Notes under the pieces: model-generated
Databases searched by the model: none
Told to the model about the DNA's origin: nothing
The model's input: the letters and a program-made list of their open reading frames with translations, nothing else
Program-made: the position numbers and the translations under genes
Shown: in pieces, positions 36,544 to 47,667 of the stretch
How the letters are laid out: each line of letters begins with the position of its first letter
How positions within the stretch are numbered: position 1 is the first letter of the stretch
NCBI GenBank assembly: GCA_023014365.1
Contig: JAEBUN010000008.1
Location: 434,001-498,000 of the forward strand
Reading direction: 5' to 3'
Source: Lepiota brunneoincarnata
Taxonomy: Eukaryota > Basidiomycota > Agaricomycetes > Agaricales > Agaricaceae
Length of the DNA: 64,000 bases

Positions 36544-37067
36544 CGTGAGGAAAGATGGCGCACGGACATTGCTATATGTGGTGACATTTCTTGTAGATAC
36601 TGCCTTTTTAGCGTTTCTCGAGGGCGAGACGGATATACAGTGTACGATACGGAGGACCATATGGGGCCGCGAGAATGACGGTGATGAATACCGTGCCTGC
36701 GCTTTTTTGAGCACCGCAAAGGCGATAAAAGCGCTGGTTGCGCTGGCGGCACGATAATTGTAGGCGATATCGGGGGTCGGACGTCCAACCCGAGCGGGCT
36801 GCAGTTGGACTGGTTTGCGAGGAGAGCGTGAGAAGAGATCAGGTGTGGTTTGTTTGGTAGTCTGTTTGGTATCGAGTCATAAGCGCCTTAGAGCATACAG
36901 ACGGGGTATATAAACACTCCGTCGCCTCTTTGTCCTTGCCCGTTTCGCTTGTGCCCTCCTCCGTCGCCGTATCCCATGTCTGCCTAAGTCCTTACTCCCT
37001 CCCCCCCTTTGTCTCCTTGCTTTGCCAAGTCAGAACACACTCTGTCTGGCCCCATCTTGAAACAAGA
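36544..37067. other. CDC27 3' flank and orphan promoter
   Basis: 524 bases. TATATAAA at 36907-36914 is a good TATA box for the following orphan gene, with a C/T-rich leader after it. Nothing else is supportable. Confidence 0.5.
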
Positions 37068-37151
37068 ATGGTCAACAAACTTGTCCGTACCAACAAAAAC
37101 GGATCCCTCCTCTTCGAACCCGAAATTGTCGACCGCATACATCACCTGTAA
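37068..37151 (+). promoter_or_regulatory. possible upstream ORF (27 codons)
   Basis: An ATG about 155 bases after the TATA box opens a 27-codon frame starting MVNKLVRTNK and ending at TAA, ahead of the orphan coding region and in a different frame. It is either a translated uORF or the true first exon if an intron starting near 37086 joins it to the downstream frame; the sequence alone does not decide. Confidence 0.35.
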
Positions 37152-37303
37152 CCCCCTGGCCCCGACTTTTGGTATGTATACCGCGCACCCAATGCATATT
37201 TCGCCCCGGCTTACCGTGTCTTGCTTTGTTGGCGCCAGTAGACACCGCTCCACCCGCCGCCAACCCGCTCGTCCACCAGCTTAAACCTCTTTGCTGCGCA
37301 CAT

Positions 37304-38194
37304 ATGTCTGTCGAAACTTCTCTCTTGCACTCCCTCACGCGTTCCAAGCTGTATTCGTCCGTAAATAGCAAGGACCAATGCAGTTTGCACCGTTGGGTAC
37401 TGCTGAAAAACTCTATCATCTCGTCGTCCTCGTTCCTCCAAGATGTCACCGTGTCTGAATACCCCGAAACTACCCCAGCGTATAATAATAATAATGAGGT
37501 CGACGAGGAAGAAGAAGCAGAAGAGGAGATTGGTTCCCTCGTTGGCACTTTCATGTTCCCTGACGCTGGACATTTTGTTACTCCACACTCCGCAGACACC
37601 CGTGATTCGGAAGCAGAATGGCTTGATTCCCTACTAGAAACTCTGGCCGAAGATGAAGACGATGATTATCCTTCAGACTCGGAAATTCACACCTCTGTCT
37701 TGCCCGTTGATGAGGACGACGATCACCTGCTCAGCCCCACATTGTCGCCACTCTCATCCTCGGATGATTTGCACCAATCCCAGTATTATTCACCTTCAGT
37801 GCCATATTCAAGCCGCTTTTCCTCGTTCGACTCCCCGCTTACCCGTGATTATGCCATTATCTCCTCTTTCCATTCTTCTATATCTCCCTATGAAGACCCT
37901 CTTCCATACCAAGATATCGACGACATAGAAGATTCCTCGGTGCCCGATTCTGTAGAAGATGTATCTGACGACGAGTCAGATACCCCTTCTACTCCTTCGT
38001 TCGGCAGGTCAAGCACCTCGTTATCTCTTGACTCGAGCACAAGCCCAAGTTCTCCAATCGAGCACAGCCGTATGGGGGATCCGCTACCCCATGTGTACAT
38101 TGACAAGAGCTCCTCTTATCTCTACCCGTTCGAGTTGGACCCACTTCCATTCCCCGAAGAAACTTCCCACCATACTCCCTTCAGTGCTTATTGA
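37304..38194 (+). CDS. acidic, serine-rich orphan protein
   Basis: Function unknown. From ATG 37304 it gives 296 residues starting MSVETSLLHSLTRSKLYSS. The frame is open further upstream to 37169, so the start could be earlier through a spliced leader (see 37068). The N-terminal 50 residues (SKDQCSLHRWVLLKNSI) look folded; the rest is a highly acidic Ser/Asp/Glu/Pro region with DEEEEAEEEIG and many SP sites, ending FPEETSHHTPFSAY. No membrane segment. Good codon use and a TATA-driven leader support expression. It may be a regulatory, disordered protein, but I cannot assign a role. Confidence 0.7.
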   Translation: MSVETSLLHSLTRSKLYSSVNSKDQCSLHRWVLLKNSIISSSSFLQDVTVSEYPETTPAYNNNNEVDEEEEAEEEIGSLVGTFMFPDAGHFVTPHSADTRDSEAEWLDSLLETLAEDEDDDYPSDSEIHTSVLPVDEDDDHLLSPTLSPLSSSDDLHQSQYYSPSVPYSSRFSSFDSPLTRDYAIISSFHSSISPYEDPLPYQDIDDIEDSSVPDSVEDVSDDESDTPSTPSFGRSSTSLSLDSSTSPSSPIEHSRMGDPLPHVYIDKSSSYLYPFELDPLPFPEETSHHTPFSAY

Positions 38195-38330
38195 GCGTCC
38201 TATATTACTTATTATTCCTTGATACCTATATATGCATTCCTTGCCTGTATCTCTGCGATTTTGGGATTTCGTGTAGTGTATGATAGGGCAGCCTGCTCTA
38301 CCTACGTATCTTATCATCGCTACAAGCTGC

Positions 38331-39483
38331 TTATCTTGCTATCCCTGCGTGTGCTTCCAATTCTGCCCGCTCCCGCACAAGAGATGGTAGCTGACCAAAT
38401 TGGCCGAGGTGCCGCGGCATCTGATCAGCCTTGAAGGGCAGAAGATATTGTACGCAGGTGTTGTTAAAGGCAGTTGGCCATGTCTTTGATGGAAGAAACG
38501 GGTCGCATTTCAACATAGGGGCTACATAATCCCATGAGCTGGATACGGGGGCTGGGCATGAGGCACCCCTTCTCACCCAATTTCAACAAAAAAGGAACCC
38601 TATCCTGAAGCCTGTGATGAGGATTGCTGTCATATGTTGTCTAGATGACTCCGGGAATGTCACGGAAGAGGGCCGCCCGAAGACACACTTACTTCTCCAG
38701 GTACTCTTCTAGGCGGTTCGCCACCAAGACGAGCCTCGGAATCCGATCCTGGGACCAGTTGGCCCTGAGAATATTTTCATACAACTCCATGTCACAGTGC
38801 GGCATATAGCATAGTGTTGACTCCTCCAACGGGTATCCTGCCGTTCTGGAATTGATCGAAATAAGCCCACGATTGACTGCTGCTGGTTTGTAAACACGGA
38901 AACGAACTCTGTTCTCCGACAACACTCGAAAACGCAGCTGCTCAAAGAGGTCGATGTCTTCTGGTGTGAAGGCCGGATCATAGATAGAAACGTCTGCGTA
39001 ATCCTGGAAATGGGATGGATACCCTGGGGCCCGACGAGAATGTTAAAAAATTAATGCACACACAATGTTCAAGGCGTTGCACATTTCGGCTAGAAAAGCG
39101 AGCTGGGCACGCGAGACTGGGGACGTGGAGGGGCTTCCTAAGCCGAGGCAGAGCACAGAAGGCGACTCGTACGACAGAGTTTGCAGAGACGCCTTTACGA
39201 TACCTGTAAATGATCATTCCACAGTCAGAAACAGGGGGGGGTAATTGTGCGGAAGTATGTAAAAAAACAAAAAAAAAAAACTTGGCCAGTTTTACAGACT
39301 TTGGCACTGTGAGAACCACTGATCATGCAACATTTCATCCCTGAGGCGCTGTAACAGGACCAAGCATGACGACCGCTCCTGTTGTGGGCCCCTGTTTTTT
39401 CTCTTTTTCCGAGGCTTCACAGGAACGAATTCAGAGTATGGGAAGGGAAAGGTGGAGATGTCTTCCATCGGGGATCCGCTCAT
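38331..39483 (-). CDS. SRR1-like domain protein
   Basis: Matches the SRR1 family first seen in plant light/circadian signalling; in fungi its role is unclear, with a suggested link to haem or transcription. Start MSGSPMEDISTFPFPYSEF, then a basic stretch VKPRKKRKNRG. The SRR1 core reads PSVLCLGLGSPSTSPVSRAQ, AFLAEMCNALNI, YADVSIYDPAFTPEDIDLFE and STLCYMPHCDMELYENILRA, then LVLVANRLEEYLE. The C-terminal exon gives FNNTCVQYLLPF. One intron contains poly-A/poly-C runs (39229-39280). The junctions around 38860-38910 are uncertain. It is convergent with the acidic orphan, 137 bases apart. Confidence 0.82.
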
Positions 39484-40095
39484 TGCGGGAAGGGGGTGGG
39501 ATGCGATCTTTCCGACGTGTCACCAAATATCGTCATGTCGGGAACAATCAGCACCAAATAACAGCAATATCGGCTCTGTTCCAACAAATGAACTGGTTCA
39601 TCATTTTCGGAAGTGAACTTGGTTCGCGAGCGCTCGAACCCTGCGCTTGGGGAACTCATTAGCGACATTAAGCTTTAACAGCTCTACGACACGTTTTAGG
39701 GTTGAAATGAGAACCACAGCAGTACGATTCTTTTTACTCCAGAGCTTAAGCGAGTATAACAAGAACCATAAAGCGCCCAGCTGTGCTGCGATCTAAACAT
39801 TCCTTCTCTCAAACACACCTTTTGGCTTATTCGCTTTTTCAATTCAAAGCCTCAGAGAGCGCTATTAACGGGCTTTCGCTCATGGGAGCTGTCACTTATC
39901 TATGGAACCATCTGATCAGCTGCCGCACCCTTCGACTTCGTAATCTTCCATTGCTCCGGAGGCGATATGAATTCAACCGGGAAGACGGGAAGATACCCGT
40001 GATTCAGTTATAGGTACGAGTGATTGTAAAGGTAAACACAGCAACCCATCGGAGGCAGAAAAAGAAAAAAAGAAAAAAAAGAAAACACACTACAG
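39484..40095. other. SRR1-like promoter and TMA20 3' flank
   Basis: About 610 bases with no supported gene. A purine-rich A/G tract (about 40055-40085) sits just past the TMA20 stop. Confidence 0.4.
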
Positions 40096-40828
40096 TCACA
40101 AGGCCTTCAATGCCCACAGGTCATCTCCTAGATACGTCGTCGTCTCTACTGCCAACCCCTTTATTCGTCTTCTTCATCTCTTCTGTCCCGAGCTTGGTAA
40201 TCCCTACAGCAACGGCATGTTCTTTTCCTTCTGCATACACCCCAACTGGAGTGCCAGCTACAAGGGCCGCTTCTGCAGGTGGCAGTTCTCCTCCCTTGGA
40301 TGTAAGCCCCGGGCACATTATCTGCGCACCGGCGAGGACAAAGCGAATAGCCCCTCGATCGATCTTCACAGCAGCTAGGATGTAAGGGTCTGAAAAGAAG
40401 TGATCAGAAACGGTCATTTCTAATGAGAACAGGCTGAGAACATTTGAGTCACTCACATTCATGAAGTACCCGCAGCGTCGGGTAAAATGGACCATCAAAG
40501 TGCTGGAAAAAAACGGGTTTTCCGTTGACGGTGTATATCGAGATATGGTCTCTGCTACGCGGGAACTCAAGAGACGAACAATGGTTTTTATCTTGGCAAG
40601 AGGAGCTAACCATTTGACGTGAACCAAACCCTCTTTCTTGGGCCAGATGGCCTCCAACGTCTCAGGCTCTATCTTCCATTGTGAAAGAACCCCTGTCCTG
40701 ATTGACCGCTGCACCGATGTCTTCACAGGAGTATGTCCTGAGACGTCCGAGGCAGGCACGAATCTGTAAGACGCCAGGGTAGTATCTTATCACACGACCG
40801 ATTGTATGTTTCCCTACTTTTTGAACAT
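40096..40828 (-). CDS. TMA20: ribosome-associated PUA protein Tma20 (MCT-1), C-terminal frameshift
   Basis: Tma20/MCT-1 with Tma22/DENR recycles 40S subunits and helps reinitiation. The first exon is 11 nt (40818-40828, MFKK). Then come SGHTPVKTSVQRSIRTGVL, AIWPKKEGLVHVKW, HISIYTVNGKPVFFQHFDGP, and the PUA domain KIDRGAIRFVLAGAQIMCPG with AEGKEHAVAVGITKLGTEE. After TNKGVGSRDD the current frame ends DVSRR at 40121. The conserved end YLGDDLWALKAL is present one base out of frame and stops at 40096. No intron of workable size can repair it. So there is a +1 base change near 40134-40147, either an assembly error or a real mutation. The rest of the gene is intact. Confidence 0.9.
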
Positions 40829-41142
40829 GATCCAATGGCTTCTCGGGGTAGGGTGCAGACAAGATTGTGAGCAAACTCTTATCTCGTGACGTCTTTGACG
40901 ATCAGCGATATATACAGATCACATGTGTTACATTGGGGGATTTTACTTCGTGTTCTACATTATAGTTTCCCTAAAGGTACATAAGATTATCATGCGAGAG
41001 CGGGAAATTCGAAAGCGTGGCCACTAGAAGATCATAAACAAGCTGGGGAGAAGGGTGGGGAGGATCAAGTTGGGAAAAGTTCAAAATAAGCGACTGCTTT
41101 AGCCATGCGAGAGTAAGATACCAATAATCGTTTCCGCCGGAA

Positions 41143-44100
41143 TTAAATGTCCTCGTCCTTATCTTCTATCTGATCCGGTTTGAGCATACCAGGAATCCGC
41201 ATAGCTTGTTGACGAGCAAGGTCTGCCTGTCTGGCGTTCTCAGCTTCTCTCTCCTCCAAGTACAATTCGGCATTGTCGTCTCCGGAGAATTCCTTGAGCT
41301 GAATAAGGAAATCACGAAGCGCCAACTTGAACCGGTTGAGGTCGTTATGATACTCGCTAAGAGCGCTGACGAAAGCTTGCAGTTCCGAGCTAGACGAGTG
41401 GCATATTAACCTCAGTAGACACTGATGACCATAAAAAACACCTACCTCTGCACGTGAGGGAACGCTGCCCTGAGTAAGTTAGTAATGTATTCACGAAGGA
41501 ATAATGCATTAGTCATGGCGGGATTAGAGACGGCCGCGGGATCGAATAATGGTGATTGAATGACATTGAGCTCGACGAGCTGATATAAGCGAGCGAGCAA
41601 AGCACTCTGGAGCTTGAAGCCGCTCTTGTGGTCAGCGTCCGTTAAGACGAAGAAGATATCTTGGACGATGCTGAGGAAATATTGTTGGAAGAATGCGTTG
41701 GTGATTGCAGGATCGGCGGCGCCGGCGAAGTTGTTCACAACCTCCAAGCAGACTAAAAGGGAGTTATGAATCAACGTAAGGGAGCCATCAGTTTCTACTC
41801 ACGGTTGAGACCGGTGTCCGCGATGTCACGCATCGTGTGCTTGATGGCCCAGATGATACTGTCCATGAAGAGCTTGAATTGGGTAGGAGGTATTCCCAGC
41901 AAAGCTGTTTAGGCGCCACTGATGAGCCACTGCTAGAGAAATGATTCACCCGCGTCCATACCTGGGAAGCAGTAAAGATTGATGGCTCGCAGAAGCTTGA
42001 AGAATCCAACACGGTGTTCGGGATACTCCGCAAAGTCTTGATTGATCATGTTCAGAGTGGGCTCAAATACCGCATCAAGAATGGCAGGAATTTGGGGTGT
42101 CAGCAGGGCCTAATTGGAAGATAAGATAAGATTGGTTGGGCTAGTTTGAAGCACCGACCTGGAGGCGGCTCGTGATTGTGGCCATAACGTTGAGGACCTC
42201 CGCATCACGGGCTGCGGGGACGTTGCGGTTGTAATCACCGAGGATAGCATCGAGAAGGGGGGGGATGAAGTTATTGTTAACGGCCTCCAGATCTTCCGCC
42301 TTCTTGATATACGTTTCCATCAACTTGAGAATCTCCTTTTTCACTGTCCTCAGTTGTCGGATCTTTGGTGTCCGCGTCGCAACCAGCCCTAAATATTGTC
42401 ATCAATGGGGTACTGGCGTCATGCGGAGCAACAAACCATCTTTAGCCACGGTCTCGCTGATGATGCCGCTGACGGCTTTGTACAAACCCAACATATCAAG
42501 GAATACGCGGCCAATCTGTGGAAGGTAGAAACTACCGATGGAGGTGCATGCTGATACATTAGTCTTTAGGACATTGGAGAGAATCTTGATGTTCTCGGTG
42601 TTCGACAAAACGTCGAGATTTTGTGCGGCTTGAGCCATGAGCGAGTCCCACTGGACCTGCGTTAGCCTGGGACGAGTGGTCTGATAACTGAGGGGCTCGT
42701 ACAGCATTGTTAGGGAGCTCCATCAACTTAGAGATCAGTTTCTCCTGCTGAGGCTTGTTAGGCTGGGCAGAAATCATATAACCAACAGCCTCGTAGAACG
42801 TATGCACCTGGAACGAAATCAACCAAGTGCGCAGATAATGGAGGGATGGGTTTGAACATACTTGTTGGGGAGATAAATCCACGGTGATGCGGTGCAACAA
42901 ACGGAGGATTTCGTCAACGAATGGCTCATGTTCCCCGCTTTGCTGCATGACGAAGTGTTTTCTACACCTCTGCGCGATCTTGATGAAGGTATCACAAGCC
43001 ATGTCCTGAACACCTGTACAAAGAGACAATGGTCTGCAATCAAATATAGCTGGACCGGTGGGCGGTACGTGCCTTCATGGGTTTCGTGCATGAACTCAAA
43101 TAACTTGTTGACAACTGTCTTTAAGAATTTCCAGTGCGCTTTGAGGAAGCGAGGATACTGGCCAACGATGTACATGATATCGGAGGCGACGACGGCTTTG
43201 TTGTCTTTTCCACGCTTGATTTCGCAGAGACCCAGAAGGTCCTTGATGACGGTCACCAAGAAGCGCTTTTCTGTCTCCTCGTCTGACGGTATAGGTTGAA
43301 CATGATGGCCATAGAAATCGCAAAATGGCTTACTCATCGCTCCGGAAATGGAGCCAATGGCCCAACAGAGAGTGTTAAGATTGTTCCAGGACCATTCAGA
43401 GCCATCAACTTGCTTGGCAAGCTTCTCTGTAAGAATCGTCTCGGTATCTGTGACGTCCAAATGCGTGAGGTAAACCAGCAATTCCCTCATAGACTTGTAT
43501 AGCACGATGGTATCGCTCTCTTTCATGAATTCTCGCACGATCTCTCCTTCCTCGTTTTCTACAATAAGAACCTACATAGGTGTAAGTGAAGACAGTGGCG
43601 ACCCGAGAGCAAGAACGCACCTCTTCTGGTTTCACCATCTTCTCAATCACGACCAGCCGCAAGTTCGACAACACATCACTATAGATGTTTTTGCGCAACG
43701 ACATGCCGTTCAACATGTTCTGTGCTCCATTGCTGCCGCCCAAGCTGAGGCCCATCAACATGCTCGACTCGCCAATAGGCAGACTCTGGATCTCCTCGTA
43801 AAGCTCAGCCACGAGCTTCAACCAATACTCGAGACAAATCTTGAAGATCTCACGTTCGTCCACTTGAGACACCTTGACCATATAGAGGTGGGCATTGAGC
43901 AGAACGTCACGGTTTTGTTCTGTCTCGACTGCGCGTAAATGATTGGAGAGAAAGTTGGAGAGGAATAACGCCAAATTGAGGACTAGTTCCTGGCCATTAT
44001 CACCAGCCTCTGCGTAAGCCTGGGCGATGTTCGTGCTCGGGGGAATCATCCGGTTTACAGATGTCATGACCATAGCAAACAGGATCACGAATTTTGGATC

Positions 44101-45238
44101 ATATTCGGGTCCGACATTGAGGGCAGCAATCTCAGCCAGGCATTTAAGTGTTACAGGTACGAAATTCGGCGGTTTCAAGAAACTGTATGTTTGTAATCAA
44201 TTGTGGGCCCACCGGAAGTGCACCTTACTCACGCGAGTCAGAAGAAGATCGATGATCCTGGTTTCGAAAATGTAGCCCAAAGGAATCCAGTTAAGGAAGC
44301 GCAACAAAGTCTCCAACGTTGCCTTGATAAGCGACGTCTTGTTGGCCTCCTCCAGCACCTCGGAACACAACTTGAAGATTTCGGAAAACTCGCCGCACAT
44401 CTGGTTCTTCAGATTTCTGATCTTCGTTTGTGTCATTTGCTCTGCAGAGAAGTCGAAAATTTCCTCAGAGAGCAGCTTGAGGATGACCATGTTGTTTTCA
44501 CACAAAGAGAGGTTGGTTTTTGAGGATTCCACGAGTTCTGTAATGAAAGTCGGCCAGTTGTGCGGCCATTCCTGTTTGAGAATCTATGGAATAAGTCAGA
44601 TATGGAAGTCAAACATGTCTACTGCCGAGGAACACACTTGAACAAGTGCGAGGTTTAGTTTGTTGATGTACGTCTTCTCCTTTCTTAAAGAGACTTCGTC
44701 GGAAGCGACTTTCACGGTAACTCCGACGATGAAGTTCCGAATGCCTGGGAGAATTACCTATTAACATCTGGAATGGATTAGAAGGAAAAATGTACGCCCT
44801 ACCTTGGCGCTGACCATCTGGCAATGTTTTCCATCGGGTTATGATCAACTTCTCCAGGATTTGGAGGCCAATGTACTAGTCACAATGCAACGAATTAACC
44901 GTCATGACACAATGTTGTATCGGGATATCGTACCTTTGATTGAGGGAAGGAAGATTTTTCCAAGACCTCTGGAACCCTTGTCCATGAGTCGGGGTGCTCT
45001 TGGAATTGGGTGAGGACTTGTTGGGCCAGTTGTTGCTTGAAGATTGATTGTCATGTCAATCAAGGTAAAAACGCGTTGAGATTAAAGTAAGAACATACCT
45101 CGGCCCCTGCACCAGTATAGAAGGCCATGACGACCTTATCGAGAAGAGTAACGTCGAACTCCCTCGAGAAATCTAGTAGACTCTGTGAAGAAAATCAGCA
45201 AGCCAGTTAAGTGTGATGATAGGCAAACTTGCCTCCAT
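41143..45238 (-). CDS. CRM1: exportin-1 (Crm1/Xpo1)
   Basis: Major nuclear export karyopherin for leucine-rich NES cargo, working with Ran-GTP. The protein starts [17 protein letters not shown] (yeast: MEGILDFS). The first exon is only ATGGAG (45233-45238); its intron (45183-45232) begins GCAAGT, a GC-AG intron. The CRIME domain follows ([20 protein letters not shown]). HEAT repeats run through [37 protein letters not shown] and the NES groove block [20 protein letters not shown]. That block keeps the reactive cysteine (human C528 position) targeted by leptomycin B. The C-terminus is [12 protein letters not shown]...[10 protein letters not shown]. About fifteen introns; the others checked are GT-AG. 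The gene is full length and divergent from the MDR gene. Confidence 0.97.
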
Positions 45239-45488
45239 GGCGGCTGGACAGTGCTATGGTGAAGTATGCAAGATAAAAAGTATCGAGAAAATCGCGGTAA
45301 GGGGAGAAAAGCTACCTTGTTGTGCTCCCAGGGCAGAGGGGGACTTGGGAGCTGTGTAAGGTCTGTAATCTGCCGATCACGAGACCTCAATCGGTGGCTG
45401 AGTTTCAATTGCGGGGTTTGGCATCTCGCACATCGTCCTTACTCCACATTCAGGATGACGGGCTTGGGAATATCTCACTCCGCTGCCC
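45239..45488. promoter_or_regulatory. bidirectional promoter CRM1 / MDR oxidoreductase
   Basis: 250 bases between two divergent ATGs. No TATA box is clear. If the MDR start lies upstream of 45489 the shared region is even shorter. Confidence 0.4.
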
Positions 45489-46765
45489 ATGTCCTTGCAG
45501 GATATTCCAGGCGTCCAGAAAGCGTGGATTACCACCCGGCAGGGCCAGCCAGCTGCGTCACTGAAGCTGGTGACCGACTGGCCCGTACCCAACAAGCTGA
45601 AGGCTGAGGAAGTCCTTGTCAAGGTTCAAGCAGGTGCCCTAAATCCGGTGTACAATTCCAACTTGCCTCTATCCAAACACCTCTGATCAGTTAAAACAGT
45701 GGTTGGAAGCTCATGAAGGTACTCCCTAACATCATTGCCCGTCGTCCACATATTGTGGAGCACGACTTGGCAGGAGTGATCATTGACTCCAATGGGACGC
45801 ATTTCAAGAAAGGCGACAATGTGTTCGGATGGATCCCGACAAGTAGGCTCACCCATCGTCTCGGTGCTGTGAGCAATCTAATTCATGTCACTTCAGCACT
45901 CACAATGAAAACCCGACAAGGCGCCCTGGCTCAATATATTCGGGTTCCTGCCGATCACTTGGTTATTCGCCCTCCGAATGTCACACCAGTGCAAGCTGCT
46001 GGTTTGTCGTTAGCAGGGCTGACCGCCTACCAAGCTCTCCACAACCTTGCTAAGATTGAAGCAGACCAAACTGTCTTTATCGGCGGTGGCAGTACAGCCG
46101 TTGGCGCCTTTGCGATTCAATTCGCAAAGGCAGCTGGGGCAAAAGTCATTGCGACTGCCTCCGGGAAGAACGAAACATTCGTCCGCAGTCTCGGTGCGGA
46201 CGAGTTTATTGACTACACAAAAGTGGATGTCCCCAAGCATCTCGTTGAACGAGCCCCTTCTCCCAAATTTAACATCATTTTCGACGCTGTTGGCTCGGCG
46301 GATCCAGCGCTATACACCTTAAGCGAGGCCTACCTTGCACCTAACGGTATTTTCGTGACAACGGGGCCATTGCCGCAAAGATTCTCTGCGGCAGAACTCT
46401 GGAACATGCTGAGAACTTTCGGCGCAATTATCACACCCCTGGTGGCTTGGGGGGACTAAGCGTACCTACAGGTAGGCTTTTCTATCCTCCTGTGACAGAC
46501 CATCACCGACTATAGGCAGATCCGTCACTGTCATGAACAGACACGATGACCTGAAGGCTTTCCAAAAGTTGGTTGCCGATGGTATCATCTCGCCTTAGAA
46601 GCATCCTGCACTCATTGTTTCTGATATTTCCCTGCAGGTTATGTGAAACCAATTGTTGACTCTGTCTTTGGCTTTGAAGACGTTCCGAAGGCATACGATC
46701 GTATAATGACGAATCGCGCCACGGGCAAGGTTGTTATCCAGGTGGATACCACTACTCATGAATGA
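45489..46765 (+). CDS. MDR-family zinc-type alcohol dehydrogenase / enoyl reductase, with frameshift
   Basis: A medium-chain dehydrogenase/reductase of the fungal quinone/enoyl reductase type. The GroES-like half reads GVQKAWITTRQGQPAASL, LKAEEVLVKVQAGALNPVGW and HDLAGVIIDSNGTHFKKGD. The Rossmann half has FIGGGSTAVGAFAIQFAKAA (GGGSTAVG cofactor loop) and IFDAVGSADPALY. After GAIITP the frame runs into VAWGD and a stop at about 46459. The expected WLGGTKRTYR lies one base out of frame. It then splices on properly through NRHDDLKAFQKLVADG to YVKPIVDSVFGFEDVPKAYD and KVVIQVDTTTHE. So a single extra base near the CCCC run at 46436-46439 breaks the gene. No zinc-ligand cluster is obvious. Start is tentative. 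Confidence 0.8.
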
Positions 46766-46963
46766 CCCCTGCACGCGAATTATGAGCCTGTAAATCCCTC
46801 GAAGGAGACACGTCCAAGATGACATACTGTTATGTACGATGACTTTTGGGGCTTCCGGTTTTATCGTAGTTCCAGATTTGTAGCGCCCCTTTAGAAATCA
46901 TCAATGATTCACAACTACACATTACTTGCTATCCTCCGCTTGTGAAGAACCCGTCTACTCTAT

Positions 46964-47593
46964 ATGCACGCATTTGTCACGGTCGGTTCGACGAAATTTG
47001 ATCTCCTCGTAACCGAGGTACTGTCGTTACGGGCACTTGCGGCACTCAAGAGCAAAGGCTATACGTCGTTGACTGTGCAGTGCGGAAACTCCTCCTTCGC
47101 ACACTCCGCGTCGGTATCAGAGGGAAAAACCATGACTCTCGCGATGGAAGGTGTTGCAATCGAGCTTTGGAAGTTTAGGCCATCCTTACACGAGGAGTAC
47201 GAGAAGGCGGATATCATCATCAGTCATGCTGGTGAAGTGGCAAGGATCCGTCCTTAAACTAGATTGACATTAGTTGGGAATAGGTTCTGGGACCATAATC
47301 GAGATTCTTCGACTGCCGAGACCTCTGATTGTTGTCCCTAATCCGACTCTCCTCCATAATCACCAGGAAGAGTTGGCAAAAGCGTTGGAGGATCAAGGAT
47401 ATCTAAGGTCATCCACTACTGAGTACTGCCAGCCTTAGTTCTGCGAGCCGGGAGTCCCGTGAGCTAACCGAGAAAAATCAGGAACCTCGCGCGGTGTATA
47501 CAGGATTTCGACCCGAAGAGCTTCACTCCTTTTCCGCCATTCGATGATCGGAAATTCAGCAAATTAGTGGACGAAGAAATGGGCTTTGTTTGA
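46964..47593 (+). CDS. ALG13: UDP-GlcNAc transferase catalytic subunit Alg13
   Basis: Alg13 with membrane anchor Alg14 adds the second GlcNAc to the dolichol-linked oligosaccharide on the cytosolic ER face. Start MHAFVTVGSTKFDLLVTEVL, then GVAIELWKFRPSLHEEYEKA and IIISHAG. Exon 2 gives SGTIIEILRLPRPLIVVPNP and LLHNHQEELAKALEDQGYL, the UDP-sugar binding region. Exon 3 codes RNLARCIQDFDPKSFTPFPP and ends EEMGFV. Three exons, two GT-AG introns; about 180 residues, the usual Alg13 size. No membrane segment, as expected. Confidence 0.93.
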
Positions 47594-47667
47594 TTCTTGT
47601 TCCGATTATTTGTCTTCCATAGAACCGACAAACCTACTCTTCTCTCTTTACCAATTCTTCTACCATC

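Noticed and set aside
40134..40147. An intron repairing the TMA20 C-terminus
   Set aside because: Available GT/GC to AG pairs are under 30 nt, too short for a spliceosomal intron.
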